A stretch of DNA of 64,000 nucleotides from contig NZ_MLHG01000013.1 in the NCBI RefSeq assembly GCF_001998825.1, forward strand, positions 1 through 64,000, in the 5' to 3' direction. Positions 1 to 12,300 of this stretch are shown piece after piece (position 1 is the stretch's first letter; each line of letters opens with the position of its first letter). Origin of the DNA: Rodentibacter mrazii (GTDB lineage: Bacteria > Pseudomonadota > Gammaproteobacteria > Enterobacterales > Pasteurellaceae). The position numbers and the translations under genes are program-made. A model generated the notes under the pieces. The model worked only from the letters and a program-made list of their open reading frames with translations, ran no database searches and had not been told where the DNA came from.

Positions 1-60
1 GAGCAAAAAAGAACGACGCACTGCAAATCTAAAAAGTTCACAACAGTGCGTCGTTGTGTG
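1..60 (-). other. rRNA operon leader: boxB-like hairpin and start of boxA
   Basis: Reading leftward, the transcript from the rrn-type promoter forms a perfect 12-bp stem (44-55 with 12-23) and then runs into TTTTTTGCTC at the edge. TGCTC is the beginning of the boxA antitermination element (TGCTCTTTAACA in E. coli). A hairpin followed by boxA is the layout of an rrn leader bound by Nus factors. A plain terminator is the alternative reading, but a terminator this close to such a promoter would make little sense. Confidence 0.7.
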
Positions 61-66
61 CGGTGC

Positions 67-120
67 ATTATAGGGATTTTTTTACACCACGCAAGTGATT
101 TTTATAAAAAATTTAAAAAA
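67..120 (-). promoter_or_regulatory. rRNA operon P1-type promoter with UP element
   Basis: On the minus strand a perfect -10 box TATAAT (72-67) is preceded by TTGCGT (94-89) with the 16-bp spacer typical of rrn P1 promoters. The -10 is followed by GCACC, close to the GCGCC discriminator of E. coli rrn P1. Just upstream, 96-120 is almost pure A/T, like an UP element. The promoter fires leftward out of the window. The rRNA genes themselves are not visible, so the assignment rests on promoter and leader architecture. Confidence 0.8.
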
Positions 121-235
121 ATGATCTTTTGATTAAATCTCGTCCGAATCGGATAAATTTCACGCTGATCTTTTAATGATTTTCTAAGATAGAAACAGTA
201 AAATTCAATCAATTTTGTTACAAAAGGAGAACTCA

Positions 236-1063
236 ATGAACAACGCTTTTATCGGATTAGGCGTAGCAGGCAATTTTGCAGGGCATTTGGAGCAAGCGGG
301 TGAGGCGGTGGATTTTTTACAGGTAAAAACAGTAGAGGCGGTGCAACCGAAAGCGATTTTCCCCTTTTATGTGCCAAGTGAGAAGTTGGGGGAATATCAA
401 TTTCTGTCCACTTATCCCCTTTCCCATTCTGAGATTCGCTTCCCAAATGATGCGGATAATTTACAAATTGAACCTGAAATTGCCTTAATCTGTGAGATTC
501 AATATTCTCACGGAAAAGTGACCGCACTTTTGCCGACCCATTTCGCTGCCTATAACGACTGTTCCATCCGCCGCCCAAACGCTCGTAAAATTTGTGAGAA
601 AAAGAATTGGGGGGAAAAATCTAAAGGCATTTCGGAAAATTGGTTACCATTAGATCACTTCAACAGCGGCGGTGTATTGGACGATTTCCACATTGCCTGT
701 TTCCACAAACGCAATGGCGTGATGAATGAGTACGGTATTGATAGCCCTGCAGTGGGGTATAGTTATTTTCATCAAAAATTATTGGATTGGATTATCGATC
801 GGATGAATAATCAGCCTGATGAAGGTCCGATGAATGATATTGCCGCCTTACTTGAGGCTGCGAATTATCCGAAACAAGCGATCATCAGCATTGGTGCAAC
901 ACGTTACACTAATTTTGGCGAGCATCATTTTCTACAAATTGGTGATACCAGTATTGTCGCGGTATATAACGCCAAGCGTTACACCCACAGTCAAATCGCT
1001 GAAATGGCAGAAAAAGAGCAGTTCAAGCATGATATTTCTGCATTGGTGCAAAAAGTGATCTAG
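236..1063 (+). CDS. DUF5718-like conserved protein
   Basis: A 275-residue cytoplasmic protein with no signal peptide or membrane segment. From memory the N-terminus (IGLGVAGNFAGHLEQAGEA) and overall length match the DUF5718 family, which has no established function. The central part is rich in Asp, His and Cys (for example GGVLDDFHIACFHKR), and the C-terminus has a glycine-rich SIGATRYTNFGEHHF segment. The start is the ATG behind AGGAG at 225-229; an in-frame TTG at 215 has no such site. It is divergent from the rRNA promoter and convergent with birA, from which an inverted USS pair separates it. The enzymatic role is unknown. Confidence 0.65.
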   Translation: MNNAFIGLGVAGNFAGHLEQAGEAVDFLQVKTVEAVQPKAIFPFYVPSEKLGEYQFLSTYPLSHSEIRFPNDADNLQIEPEIALICEIQYSHGKVTALLPTHFAAYNDCSIRRPNARKICEKKNWGEKSKGISENWLPLDHFNSGGVLDDFHIACFHKRNGVMNEYGIDSPAVGYSYFHQKLLDWIIDRMNNQPDEGPMNDIAALLEAANYPKQAIISIGATRYTNFGEHHFLQIGDTSIVAVYNAKRYTHSQIAEMAEKEQFKHDISALVQKVI

Positions 1064-1067
1064 CATT

Positions 1068-1103
1068 AAGTGCGGTTAAAAACAGCGAAAATTTTGACCG
1101 CAC

Positions 1104-1105
<2 letters not shown>
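1068..1105. terminator. inverted USS pair, bidirectional terminator
   Basis: AAGTGCGGT at 1068-1076 and its complement at 1097-1105 form a stem between two convergent genes. It serves the DUF5718 gene and birA, whose stop codon lies inside the right-hand USS. Confidence 0.7.
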
Positions 1106-2039
<934 letters not shown>

Positions 2040-2065
2040 TCATAGCATAAAACCTAAAAATTTCA

Positions 2066-2094
2066 TTTTCAAAATGGTACAAAATCTGTATAAT
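2066..2094 (+). promoter_or_regulatory. guaB promoter
   Basis: TTTTCA at 2066-2071 and a perfect TATAAT at 2089-2094, separated by 17 bases. The predicted start is about 45 bases upstream of the guaB ATG. Confidence 0.65.
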
Positions 2095-2143
2095 GCCGCC
2101 GCAATATTTTTTAACATTCATTTTTAACGACGGAAATATTGCT

Positions 2144-3607
2144 ATGCTTAGAATCAAAAAAGAAGCCCTCACTTTCGATGATGTTCTTCTTGTCCCTGCA
2201 CATTCTACCGTGCTTCCAAACACCGCTAATCTTTCAACCCAACTCACCAAAACCATTCGTTTGAATATTCCTATGCTCTCTGCGGCAATGGACACTGTAA
2301 CCGAAACCAAATTGGCAATTTCTCTTGCTCAAGAAGGCGGTATTGGTTTTATTCATAAAAATATGTCCATTGAACGCCAAGCGGATCGTGTACGCAAGGT
2401 GAAAAAATTTGAAAGCGGTATCGTTTCCGAACCTGTCACCGTGCCCCCTACCCTTACGCTTGCAGAACTGGCTGAACTCACCAAGAAAAACGGTTTTGCG
2501 GGTTATCCGGTGGTCGATGCAGAGAAAAATTTAGTCGGCATCATTACAGGGCGTGATACTCGTTTTATTTCAGATTTAAGCAAAACAGTGGCGGATTTTA
2601 TGACCCCTAAAGAGCGATTAGTCACCGTCAAAGAAGGGGCAACCCGTGAAGAAATTTTCCGCTTGATGCACGAAAATCGTGTGGAAAAAGTATTAGTGGT
2701 CAATAACAATTTTAAATTAAAAGGGATGATTACCCTAAAAGACTATCAAAAAGCCGAAAGTAAACCGAATGCCTGTAAAGATGAATTTGGGCGTTTGCGT
2801 GTAGGTGCGGCAGTGGGTGCAGGCCCGGGTAACGAAGAACGTATTGATGCGTTAGTCAAAGCCGGCGTGGATGTGTTGTTAATCGACTCTTCACACGGTC
2901 ATTCCGAAGGTGTACTACAACGTGTGCGTGAAACCCGTGCCAAATACCCTGATCTTCCTATTATCGCCGGCAATATTGCCACAGCTGAAGGAGCGATCGC
3001 TCTGGCTGATGCCGGAGCAAGTGCCGTGAAAGTAGGGATCGGACCTGGCTCAATCTGTACTACTCGTATCGTCACCGGCGTAGGCGTGCCACAAATCACA
3101 GCGATTGCTGATGCGGCAGAAGCCTTGAAAGATCGTGGCATTCCGGTTATTGCCGATGGCGGTATCCGCTTCTCAGGCGACATCGCCAAAGCCCTCGCTG
3201 CCGGTGCAAGCTGTGTGATGGTGGGGTCAATGTTTGCCGGTACGGAAGAAGCCCCGGGTGAAATTGAGCTTTACCAAGGCCGTGCCTTTAAATCCTATCG
3301 TGGAATGGGCTCTTTGGGAGCAATGTCAAAAGGTTCATCGGACCGCTATTTCCAATCGGACAATGCTGCCGACAAACTCGTGCCGGAAGGCATTGAAGGG
3401 CGTATTCCATACAAAGGCTACTTAAAAGAAATCATCCATCAGCAAATGGGCGGTTTGCGTTCTTGTATGGGATTAACGGGCTGTGCCACTATTGACGAAC
3501 TCCGCACCAAAGCGGAATTTGTGAGAATCAGCGGTGCCGGCATTAAAGAAAGCCACGTTCACGATGTGACAATTACTAAAGAAGCCCCGAATTATCGGAT
3601 GGGGTAA
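2144..3607 (+). CDS. guaB: IMP dehydrogenase GuaB
   Basis: A 487-residue IMP dehydrogenase (E. coli GuaB has 488) catalysing NAD-dependent oxidation of IMP to XMP, the committed step to GMP. The catalytic loop GPGSICTTR places the active-site Cys at about residue 305, as in E. coli. A CBS-domain pair is inserted at roughly residues 95-205 ([18 protein letters not shown], then [19 protein letters not shown]). The flap region [19 protein letters not shown] is present near the C-terminus. The start [11 protein letters not shown] agrees with the family; 17 upstream in-frame codons overlap the promoter and are excluded. It has its own hairpin terminator, so guaA probably has extra input. Confidence 0.97.
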   Translation: MLRIKKEALTFDDVLLVPAHSTVLPNTANLSTQLTKTIRLNIPMLSAAMDTVTETKLAISLAQEGGIGFIHKNMSIERQADRVRKVKKFESGIVSEPVTVPPTLTLAELAELTKKNGFAGYPVVDAEKNLVGIITGRDTRFISDLSKTVADFMTPKERLVTVKEGATREEIFRLMHENRVEKVLVVNNNFKLKGMITLKDYQKAESKPNACKDEFGRLRVGAAVGAGPGNEERIDALVKAGVDVLLIDSSHGHSEGVLQRVRETRAKYPDLPIIAGNIATAEGAIALADAGASAVKVGIGPGSICTTRIVTGVGVPQITAIADAAEALKDRGIPVIADGGIRFSGDIAKALAAGASCVMVGSMFAGTEEAPGEIELYQGRAFKSYRGMGSLGAMSKGSSDRYFQSDNAADKLVPEGIEGRIPYKGYLKEIIHQQMGGLRSCMGLTGCATIDELRTKAEFVRISGAGIKESHVHDVTITKEAPNYRMG

Positions 3608-3616
3608 TCAGGTAAG

Positions 3617-3637
3617 GTGGGCTTTTAGCCCACTTTT
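3617..3637 (+). terminator. guaB terminator
   Basis: A 7-bp GC-rich stem GTGGGCT/AGCCCAC with a TTT loop, followed by TTTT. A USS follows at 3646. Confidence 0.75.
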
Positions 3638-3707
3638 GTTGTTTAAAGTGCGGTCATTTTTCACAAAGTTTTCAAATTTGAACGTTTATACTGAAAAGGG
3701 GAATCCC

Positions 3708-4382
3708 ATGCTCCAAGCAATTATCTTCGATATGGACGGTGTGATTGTCGACACGGAATTTTTAGAATACCACTTGCAGGCGAAATTTATCGAATCTATC
3801 AAAGAACATGATCGCACTTTAACGCTCCTTGAGCGTTCAGAAGTCGTAGGAAAGGGACTATCTGAGATTCCTGAAATCGTGAAAAAATTAAGCGGTTCAT
3901 CCTTACCCCTGGAAGAAGTTAAACAACGCTATGTTGATTTTTTCAACCAACTTTTTTCGACAGTGGATTATCCCTCAATTTTTCGTTCTGATATTCAAAA
4001 AATTATTGATTTTGCCAGACAACATCACATCAAATTGGCGGTAGCCTCCTCTTCTCGCCTTGAACATATTCAGAATATTTTGACAAAATGTGATATTATT
4101 CAGCACTTTGACTTTATCGTCAGTGGCGAACAATTTGAATACAGCAAGCCTGATCCGACCATTTATCGCTACACGCTTGAAAAATTAGGCACTCAGGCAA
4201 AAAATACTGTTGCGATTGAGGATTCCTTTTTCGGTATTCAAGCGGCAAAATCTGCCTGTATTCCTGTGATTGCCTACGAAGAAAAGCGAATGCATATTGA
4301 CCAATCCCAAGCCGATTATTGCGCTAAGGATATGAACGAAATTTTAACCATTATTCAAAAATTACATCATTCATCTTATTAA
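3708..4382 (+). CDS. HAD-superfamily phosphatase, beta-phosphoglucomutase-like
   Basis: A 224-residue soluble HAD subfamily IA hydrolase. Motif I is FDMDGVIVDTE at the N-terminus (nucleophile Asp and +2 Asp), motif II is the VASSS stretch, the motif III Lys lies in SKPDP, and motif IV is IEDSFFGIQAAKSA. The helical cap between motifs I and II resembles phosphoglucomutase and sugar- or nucleotide-phosphate phosphatases such as YcjU or YniC; the substrate cannot be read from sequence. The start has AAAGGGG upstream. It sits between guaB and guaA, 8 bases before guaA, and probably shares its transcript. A house-cleaning or nucleotide-phosphate role is only suggested by position. Confidence 0.85.
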   Translation: MLQAIIFDMDGVIVDTEFLEYHLQAKFIESIKEHDRTLTLLERSEVVGKGLSEIPEIVKKLSGSSLPLEEVKQRYVDFFNQLFSTVDYPSIFRSDIQKIIDFARQHHIKLAVASSSRLEHIQNILTKCDIIQHFDFIVSGEQFEYSKPDPTIYRYTLEKLGTQAKNTVAIEDSFFGIQAAKSACIPVIAYEEKRMHIDQSQADYCAKDMNEILTIIQKLHHSSY

Positions 4383-4390
4383 GGTAAAAA

Positions 4391-5950
4391 ATGACAAACA
4401 TTCACCACCATAAAATTCTGATCCTAGACTTTGGTTCACAATACACCCAACTCATTGCTCGCCGTGTGCGTGAAATCGGGGTTTACTGCGAACTTTGGGC
4501 ATGGGATGTCACGGAAGAACAAATCCGTGAGTTTAATCCAACCGGGATTATTCTTTCCGGCGGACCTGAAAGCACCACGGAAGCAAACAGTCCCCGTGCG
4601 CCGGAATATGTTTTTAATGCCGGAGTCCCAGTGTTGGGTATTTGCTATGGTATGCAAACTATGGCAATGCAATTGGGCGGTTTAACGGAAACCTCCGATC
4701 ACCGTGAGTTTGGTTATGCCTCCGTTTCATTGGAAAATTCGACCGCACTTTTTGCCAATCTCAACGATGGCGATAACAAATTAGATGTTTGGATGAGTCA
4801 CGGCGATAAAGTGACCCGTTTACCCAATCACTTTTCTGTTACAGGTACAACGCCAACTTGCCCGATTGCGGCCATGTCTGATGAAAATCGTCATTTCTAC
4901 GGTGTTCAATTCCACCCTGAAGTCACCCACACGAAAAGCGGTTTGGAATTATTGAAGAACTTCGTGGTGAACATCTGTGGCTGCGAAACCAAATGGACGG
5001 CAGAAAATATCATCGAAGACGCTGTAGCCCGCATAAAAGCACAAGTGGGCGATGATGAAGTGATTTTAGGCTTATCAGGTGGCGTAGATTCCTCTGTTGT
5101 CGCCTTATTATTGCACTGCGCAATCGGCAAAAACTTGCACTGTGTCTTCGTGGATAACGGCTTATTACGCTTAAACGAAGGCGATCAAGTGATGGAAATG
5201 TTCGGCAATAAATTCGGTTTAAACATCACCCGTGTGAACGCAGAAGATCGTTTCCTAAGCGAACTCGCCGGCGTGGACGAACCGGAAGCGAAGCGTAAAA
5301 TCATCGGTAAAGTCTTCGTCGATGTGTTTGATGATGAATCGAAAAAATTGCCAAATGTAAAATGGTTGGCACAAGGTACGATTTATCCTGATGTTATTGA
5401 ATCTGCCGCCAGCAAAACAGGCAAAGCCCATGTGATCAAATCACACCATAATGTGGGTGGTTTGCCGGATTATATGAAACTTGGCTTGGTCGAACCATTG
5501 CGTGAACTATTCAAAGACGAAGTGCGTAAAATCGGCTTAGCGCTCGGTTTACCGGCAGAAATGCTCAATCGCCATCCATTCCCGGGTCCGGGATTAGGGG
5601 TGCGTGTGTTAGGTGAGGTGAAAAAAGAATACTGCGATCTCCTCCGCCGTGCCGATGCGATTTTCATTGAAGAATTACACAAAGCAGATTGGTATTGCAA
5701 AGTCAGCCAAGCCTTCACCGTGTTCCTTCCGGTGAAATCCGTAGGCGTAATGGGGGACGGTCGTAAATATGACTGGGTTGTTTCTCTCCGAGCCGTTGAA
5801 ACCATCGACTTTATGACCGCTCATTGGGCACACTTACCATACGAGTTATTAGGCAAAATCTCCAACCGGATTATCAATGAAGTAAATGGTATCTCTCGTG
5901 TCGTGTATGACGTAAGCGGAAAACCCCCGGCAACAATTGAGTGGGAATAA
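4391..5950 (+). CDS. guaA: GMP synthase (glutamine-hydrolysing) GuaA
   Basis: A 519-residue GMP synthase that converts XMP to GMP using ATP and glutamine. The N-terminal class I glutamine amidotransferase has its nucleophilic Cys at about residue 85 (GICYGMQT) and the His-Glu pair in FHPEVTHT. The ATP-pyrophosphatase P-loop LSGGVDSSV starts near residue 228. The C-terminal dimerisation and XMP-binding part ends in PPATIEWE, the normal family ending. A USS is embedded in frame near 4742. It completes the GMP branch begun by guaB upstream. Confidence 0.97.
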   Translation: MTNIHHHKILILDFGSQYTQLIARRVREIGVYCELWAWDVTEEQIREFNPTGIILSGGPESTTEANSPRAPEYVFNAGVPVLGICYGMQTMAMQLGGLTETSDHREFGYASVSLENSTALFANLNDGDNKLDVWMSHGDKVTRLPNHFSVTGTTPTCPIAAMSDENRHFYGVQFHPEVTHTKSGLELLKNFVVNICGCETKWTAENIIEDAVARIKAQVGDDEVILGLSGGVDSSVVALLLHCAIGKNLHCVFVDNGLLRLNEGDQVMEMFGNKFGLNITRVNAEDRFLSELAGVDEPEAKRKIIGKVFVDVFDDESKKLPNVKWLAQGTIYPDVIESAASKTGKAHVIKSHHNVGGLPDYMKLGLVEPLRELFKDEVRKIGLALGLPAEMLNRHPFPGPGLGVRVLGEVKKEYCDLLRRADAIFIEELHKADWYCKVSQAFTVFLPVKSVGVMGDGRKYDWVVSLRAVETIDFMTAHWAHLPYELLGKISNRIINEVNGISRVVYDVSGKPPATIEWE

Positions 5951-5995
5951 AAACCCCACTTTTCATAGTCTTTCAATTCATTTCAAAAATAGCTC

Positions 5996-6022
5996 AAAGC
6001 CCTGTAATACCAGGGCTTTTCT
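5996..6022 (+). terminator. guaA terminator
   Basis: A perfect 9-bp stem AAAGCCCTG/CAGGGCTTT with a six-base loop, followed by T. The rest of the gap to the adhesin, 6023-6237, is AT-rich and I see no gene or repeat in it. Confidence 0.8.
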
Positions 6023-6237
6023 ATTTCAAATACTGACCTATGAATGAGATATTGATAAAGCCAAATAAATAAAATAATAAAGGAATAGATAAGAAAATTT
6101 GCCTTAAATAATCTCATTTTTGAGTTGTGGTAAAGTGAAAATAAATGAGGTAAAAATTTAATCTTAAAGCAAACTATCGGATATGAGATTTTTAAACAAG
6201 AGACGGTCAGATTGGGTTTGATCTTCTATAAATAAAG

Positions 6238-6271
6238 AAAGCTCAATCTCTTAGATAAAAGATTGAGCTTT
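6238..6271 (-). terminator. adhesin gene terminator
   Basis: A perfect 12-bp stem (6238-6249 with 6260-6271) and ten-base loop, about 30 bases beyond the adhesin stop codon. In the minus direction the stem ends in TTT followed by CTTTATTTA. Confidence 0.75.
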
Positions 6272-6301
6272 ATAACATCGGATTCAGCTATGAATACTTA
6301 A

Positions 6302-9300
6302 TTACCATTCATAACCAAGACCGACCGCACTTACAACATCACCACGAGTATTGGTACTACCACTTAATTTCAGCAATACTTTTCCGTTATCGCTGGCTTT
6401 GGTATAACCTAAGGCCACCGCATTTTCACCACGATAATTACTCGCTGCAACGGCAACCATGGATTTTCCATTTCCTCTAACCTGTGGTAAACCGGCAATC
6501 GCAGCTGCCCCTGCAATACCCGCTCTCAGATCTTTATCAACTTTGTTAATCTTGTTATTTAAGCCATTAACATTACTGTTAATATTATTGATATTTCGAT
6601 TAACTGCGTATAACTGAGAGCCATTTACCGCATCAGTCGAAGTTGCGGAAACCTCACCAGGTGCGACATTGGTAATTTTTTTATTGCCTGCATTAATACC
6701 ATCAGTCGTCATGCTTGGGCCATTTTTCACAGAAACACCACGATTGTTTACAACGGTATTACCTGCCCTTACAGAACCATCATGACCAAGGTCAACATCT
6801 TTTGCAAGCTGAACTTCTAAAGTGCCTTTACCGTCGGCCTTAACATTAATGTTACCTTTTGCGGATTTGAAGTTTTCAGATTGTGATTTAGAAACTCCTT
6901 CACCTTTCACTGTAACTTTACTGTTAAGTTTGTTGTTGTTCACTATTCCATTATTACCTGTGAACTTCAAGCCGTCATCAGTAGTGGCGATTTCGTGAGT
7001 TTTATTTGGATTGTCTTTTTCCACATAAACCAAACGAGTTTCACCATCTTTCCCATCAACGCCAACTTTACCATCTTGACCTTTGATAGAAATGCCATTT
7101 TTGCCATCTTTACCATTTAAGCCAATTGAGCCGTCTTTTCCGTTGATAACTACTGCTGAACCATCTTTACCGTTCACACCGATAGAGCCATCAGCACCGT
7201 CTTTACCATTGGTACCTTTTTCACCCACAGTGACTTTATTTGCCGTTAGGTCTTTCGCTAAAGCGACAACAACTTTGCCGTTTTCTTCATAAGTTTTGAT
7301 GTTTGTCGCATCATATTCGGTATCAGCTTTCTCGCCTTTACCAACTATTTCAAGTGTTTCACCAAGATTTTTATGAATACTCTGTCCACTTTGACCTTTG
7401 AAGTTCAAACCTTCTCTAGCCAGTTCTTGCTTAACGTTGTGTAATTGCGAACCGTTTACAACATCCTTAGATGTTGAACTAATTTCACCATCAGCAACAT
7501 TTACAACTTTATTACCACCGTTATCTAACCCTTTATTGGTTAACGTCACATTGGTTTTACCATTGTCAGATGCTCTGATTGTGATACCACTATCATTCAT
7601 CGTTGTGTTGCCAGTGGTTACAGAAGCGAAATCAACATTATCTTTGGTTTTCACAGTATATGTCGTGCTACCATCAGAATTTTTTGTTGGTATCACTTCA
7701 ATATTTTTACCTGCATCAACCTTTGTCGTTGCTTGAGCAATACCATCTTTTAACTGTTTCACATTAACTGCATCAGTATCGTCTTCACCTGCTTTCACGT
7801 TAGTGATCTTGTTACCATCAACACTTAAATATCCCCCATAGATCGTTGTTCCACCTGCTTTAAACTCAATTTTTTGACCATCTTTACTTGAGATAGAATC
7901 AACATTTTTCAAGTCTTTAGCTAATTGAACTTCTAAAGTACCTTTGCCATCAGCTTTAACATTAATGTTGCCTGTTGCCGATTCAAAGTTATTAGATGCA
8001 TTTTTATCAACACCTTCACCTTTAATGGTCACAACAGAATTTAATTTATGGTTATTAACCACTTCATTGTTACCGGTAAATCTCAAACCATCGTTAAGTG
8101 TTGCCACTTCTTCGGTTTCACCGTTTGATTTTTCATAAATGATACGGGTTTTAGTTTTGCCATCTTTACCGTCGTTACTATCAAGACCAGCTTGACCTTG
8201 CACAACGGTAATTGCGCCACTCGAACCATCTTTACCGTTAATACCAATAGTTCCTTCTTTCCCATTCAAGGATATACCTTCTTTACCATCAGCCCCTTTC
8301 AAGCCAATAGAACCATCTTTACCATTGATAGAAACTCCATCCTGACCATTTTCACCTTTAACAGTGATAACACCTGATTCTTGATTATTACCAATAGTGA
8401 CATTTTTATTTAAGCCAACTTGTAACTTAGCTTTGCCATCTTCATTAACGACTTTAGTGATTACACTTCCATCACCTTTTACGGTGACTGTTTCACCAAG
8501 TTTTGCTTTAACGTCATTACCATTTTCATCCGTTAAACCAAATCCACCGCCTTTTGATGGGTCAGTAATGTTACTAATGGATTCTTTTAAGTCACCAACA
8601 TTAACAGCATTGTTTAATGTATTACCTTCAGCATCTGTTAAAGATACTTTATTACCATTAGCGTCTTTCAAACCACTATCAACATTAACAATCTGGTTTC
8701 CGCCATTGTTCAGCCCCTTTTCTGTCACGCTAACAGTTTTATTTGCAGGAGCATCTTTTGGTGTAATGGTTAAACCACTGCCATTGATAACAGATTTATT
8801 ACCAGTCATTTCATCAATGAAGTGTGCACTTGTTAAATCTTGTAGCTCTTTAGCCATTTTAAGAATTAACTTACCACCTTCATTATCAACACGTAAGTTT
8901 TTATCTGTAACATTAGCATTCGCATTTAATTTCCCTAAGATTTCTAGCTCTTCATTGAGTTTTTTAGCAATAGAGTCACCTTTGTCACCTTTAAATTTTA
9001 AACCATCGTTAAGTGTTGCCACTTCTTCGGTAATGGTTTTATTCGGATCTTGAGGATCTTTGGTTTCATAAACAATACGTGTTTTGCTTTCACCATCTTT
9101 TCCGTCAACACCCGCTTTTCCATCCGCACTTTTAATGGTTAGACCATTTGCTCCATCTTTACCATTTAAGCCGATTGAGCCATCTTTACCATTGATAACC
9201 ACAGATGAACCATCTTTGCCATTCACCCCAATTTGACCATCAACCCCGTCTTTACCGTTTTCACCTTTTTGACCGACTGTCACCTTATCTGCAGTTAGAT

Positions 9301-12300
9301 CTTTAGCCAAACCAATAACGAGTTTGCCATCTTTAGTCATGGTTTTGATATTTGTTGCATCATATTGATCATCAGCTTGTGTGCCTTTACCTACAATCTC
9401 AAGTTTTTCACCTAGATTTTTGTGAATATCATCACCGGACTGTGCTCCAAAGTCTAAGCCTTTAGCAGTAAGATCTTTCTGAACGTTATATAACTGAGAA
9501 CCATTTACTGCATCAGTAGATGTTTCAGTTACATCACCAGCTTTAACATTAGTAATCTTATTGCCATCGACGCTTACATCACCACCAGAGATGGTTGTAC
9601 CCCCATTTTTGTTTAGCACAACACTTGATTGACCATTTGTAATAGTCTCAATATCGTTAAGGTCTTTTGATAATTGAACACTTAACTTACCATCTTTACT
9701 ATTCACTCCGATGTTGTCTTTTGTTAGCTTAGCTTTATCCGCTCCACCAACGATTTCTAATTGTTCATTTAGCTTTTTAGCTATAACTGTAGTGTCATCA
9801 CCTTTGAATTTTAAGCCATCGTTAAGCGTTGCCACTTCTTCGGTAATAGTTTTACTCGGGTCTTTAGGATCTTTGGTTTCATAAATAATACGTGTTTTAC
9901 TTTCACCATCTTTTCCATCAACACCCGCTTTTCCATCGGTACCTTTAATGGTTAAACCATTTGCCCCATCTTTACCATTTAAACCGATTGAGCCGTCTTT
10001 ACCATTGATAACTACTGATGAACCATCTTTGCCATTCACGCCGATAGAACCGTCAATACCATCTTTCCCGTTAGCGCCTTTCTCGCCAACAGTGACTTTA
10101 TTTGCTGTTAAATCTTTCGCTAAAGCGACAACAACTTTACCATTTTCAGTGATGGTTTTAATGTTAGTTGCATCATACTCAGTATCTGATTTCTCTCCTT
10201 TACCCACAATCTCAAGTTTTTCACCTAAGTTTTTATGAATAACTGAATCATTACCCGTTGATTGAGTACCAAAATCTAAACCTTTCGTGTTGATTGCATT
10301 GGTTGCATTATAAAGTTGTGAACCATTTACAGCATCTTTAGATGTTGCATTTACATCACCATCTTTAAGGTTCGTAATTCTATTACCATCAACACTGACA
10401 TCTCCGCCCTTAATGGTTACAGCCGGTTTGCTTGGATCATTATTATCTTTACCGGTAAAGACAATTGATGAGTTATTGCCACCAATCGAATTAATACCGT
10501 TAAGATTTTTAGCTAAACGAACGGTTAAATTATTAGAACCATCAGAAATAACACCGATGTTATTCTCTTCCGAAAGCTCGTTTCTATCTGTAATACCACC
10601 TATAACATTTACTTGTTCATTTAAGTGTTTTTTGATGACATTTGTATTTGCAATTGCATCACCATAGTATTTCATACCATCATCATGCGTTGCCACTTCA
10701 TGTTCTTTGCCATCTTTATCTTTGTAAACAATACGGGTAATTCCATCTTTACCATCTTCACCGTCAACGCCAGCTTTGCCTTCTTTTACAGAAATATCAG
10801 CCGATACACCATCACTACCATCAGCGCCTTTAGGACCGGTTAAGCCAATGTGACCAACTCCATCTTTACCGGAGATAGAAATTGCATCTTTGCCATCTTT
10901 ACCGCTGATTCCGACTTTGCCATCTTCACCATTTTGTCCATTAGGACCAGTGATTGTCACACCATCTTTACCATCAGCACCATTTTTGCCGTTTACAACA
11001 ATCTTATCTAAATTAGTTAGGTCTTTATTCAGCGCAAAGCTATAGGTTTGATTTTCATCAGTACCACTTTGAGTGACAGTTAAATTTTTACCCGCATCCA
11101 GATTAACTACTGCGCCAGGTTTTACAGTTTTCGCCACGGAAACACCATTTACATTACCGGTTGCATTTGCATTCCATCCGCTATTGTTTACGATATCAAC
11201 CACTTGATGAACTGTTGCTATACCATTTGCACCATCTTTACCATTCTTACCATCTATTGGGGTAGTTGGAGTTGCACCTAACTTAACATCATATTTAACA
11301 ATACCATCGCTATCTACTGATGCCGTTGTATAGTTACCATCTGTGAAGTTTAATCCTTTTGATAAAGTAACAGTTTGATTATTTTTACCGTTTGCTTTAT
11401 AGGTTAATGGAGCATCACCAAGGTTTTGTTCTGCAACAGAAACTGTATAAGTTTTCTGACCTGTTGTTTGGTCTTCACTTGGTGTTACCGTGACATTCTT
11501 GCTACCGGATTGAACAATCGAACCTAAACCGGTAATCACTTTCTTACCGTCATTAGTAATATTTTCTAAATCTGATTTGGCAATATTTGTGATTTTGGCT
11601 TCACCTGTAACATCCTTGCCATCACCATCAACATAAGTCATAGTTACTGTGCCGCTATCATCCACTTGGTATTCACCCGGTTTGATATGACGTTCTGCCG
11701 CTTTCACCGAATCCAACTGGCTAAAGTTAACTGCATCTGTAGGATTTGTACCATTGGCTACATTTTTAATTTGGTTTCCGCCATTATTCAAACCTGAGTC
11801 TGTTAAAGATACCGTTTTAGTTGTATCAGCCGGGTTAGTAATAGTAATACCGCTATTATTTACAGTAGTATTGCCTACTTTTACAGAACCTCTATCAGTT
11901 AAGTTAATATCTTTGTTAAGTTTAACTTCTAACTTATTGCTACCATCTGCGACAACATTAATATTGCCCGCCGCAGATTCAAAGGTGTTAGCTGTAGCTT
12001 CATTAACTCCTTCACCTTGTACTTTTACTAAAGTATTCAGTTTATGTTTATTTTCAACAGACTCATTATTACCAGTGAATCTTAGTCCATCTTCTAATGT
12101 TGCAACGGTGTGATTCGTACCTTTATCATCTTTATAAATAATACGGGTCATACCATCTTTACCGTTAGCCCCATCCGTTCCATCAACACCAACTGAACCT
12201 TTATCTCCTTTGATCGTTAAGCCATTACTACCGTTTGTGCCATTTAAGCCAATAGATCCGTCTTTACCATTAATAACTACAGCCGAACCGTCTTTACCAT

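Noticed and set aside
6023-6237. Possible small RNA or gene between guaA and the adhesin terminator
   Set aside because: AT-rich with no promoter-terminator pair or coding frame that I could support.
9000-10100. CRISPR-like periodicity in the adhesin repeats
   Set aside because: Repeats are long coding modules without short repeat-spacer structure, and no cas genes are present.
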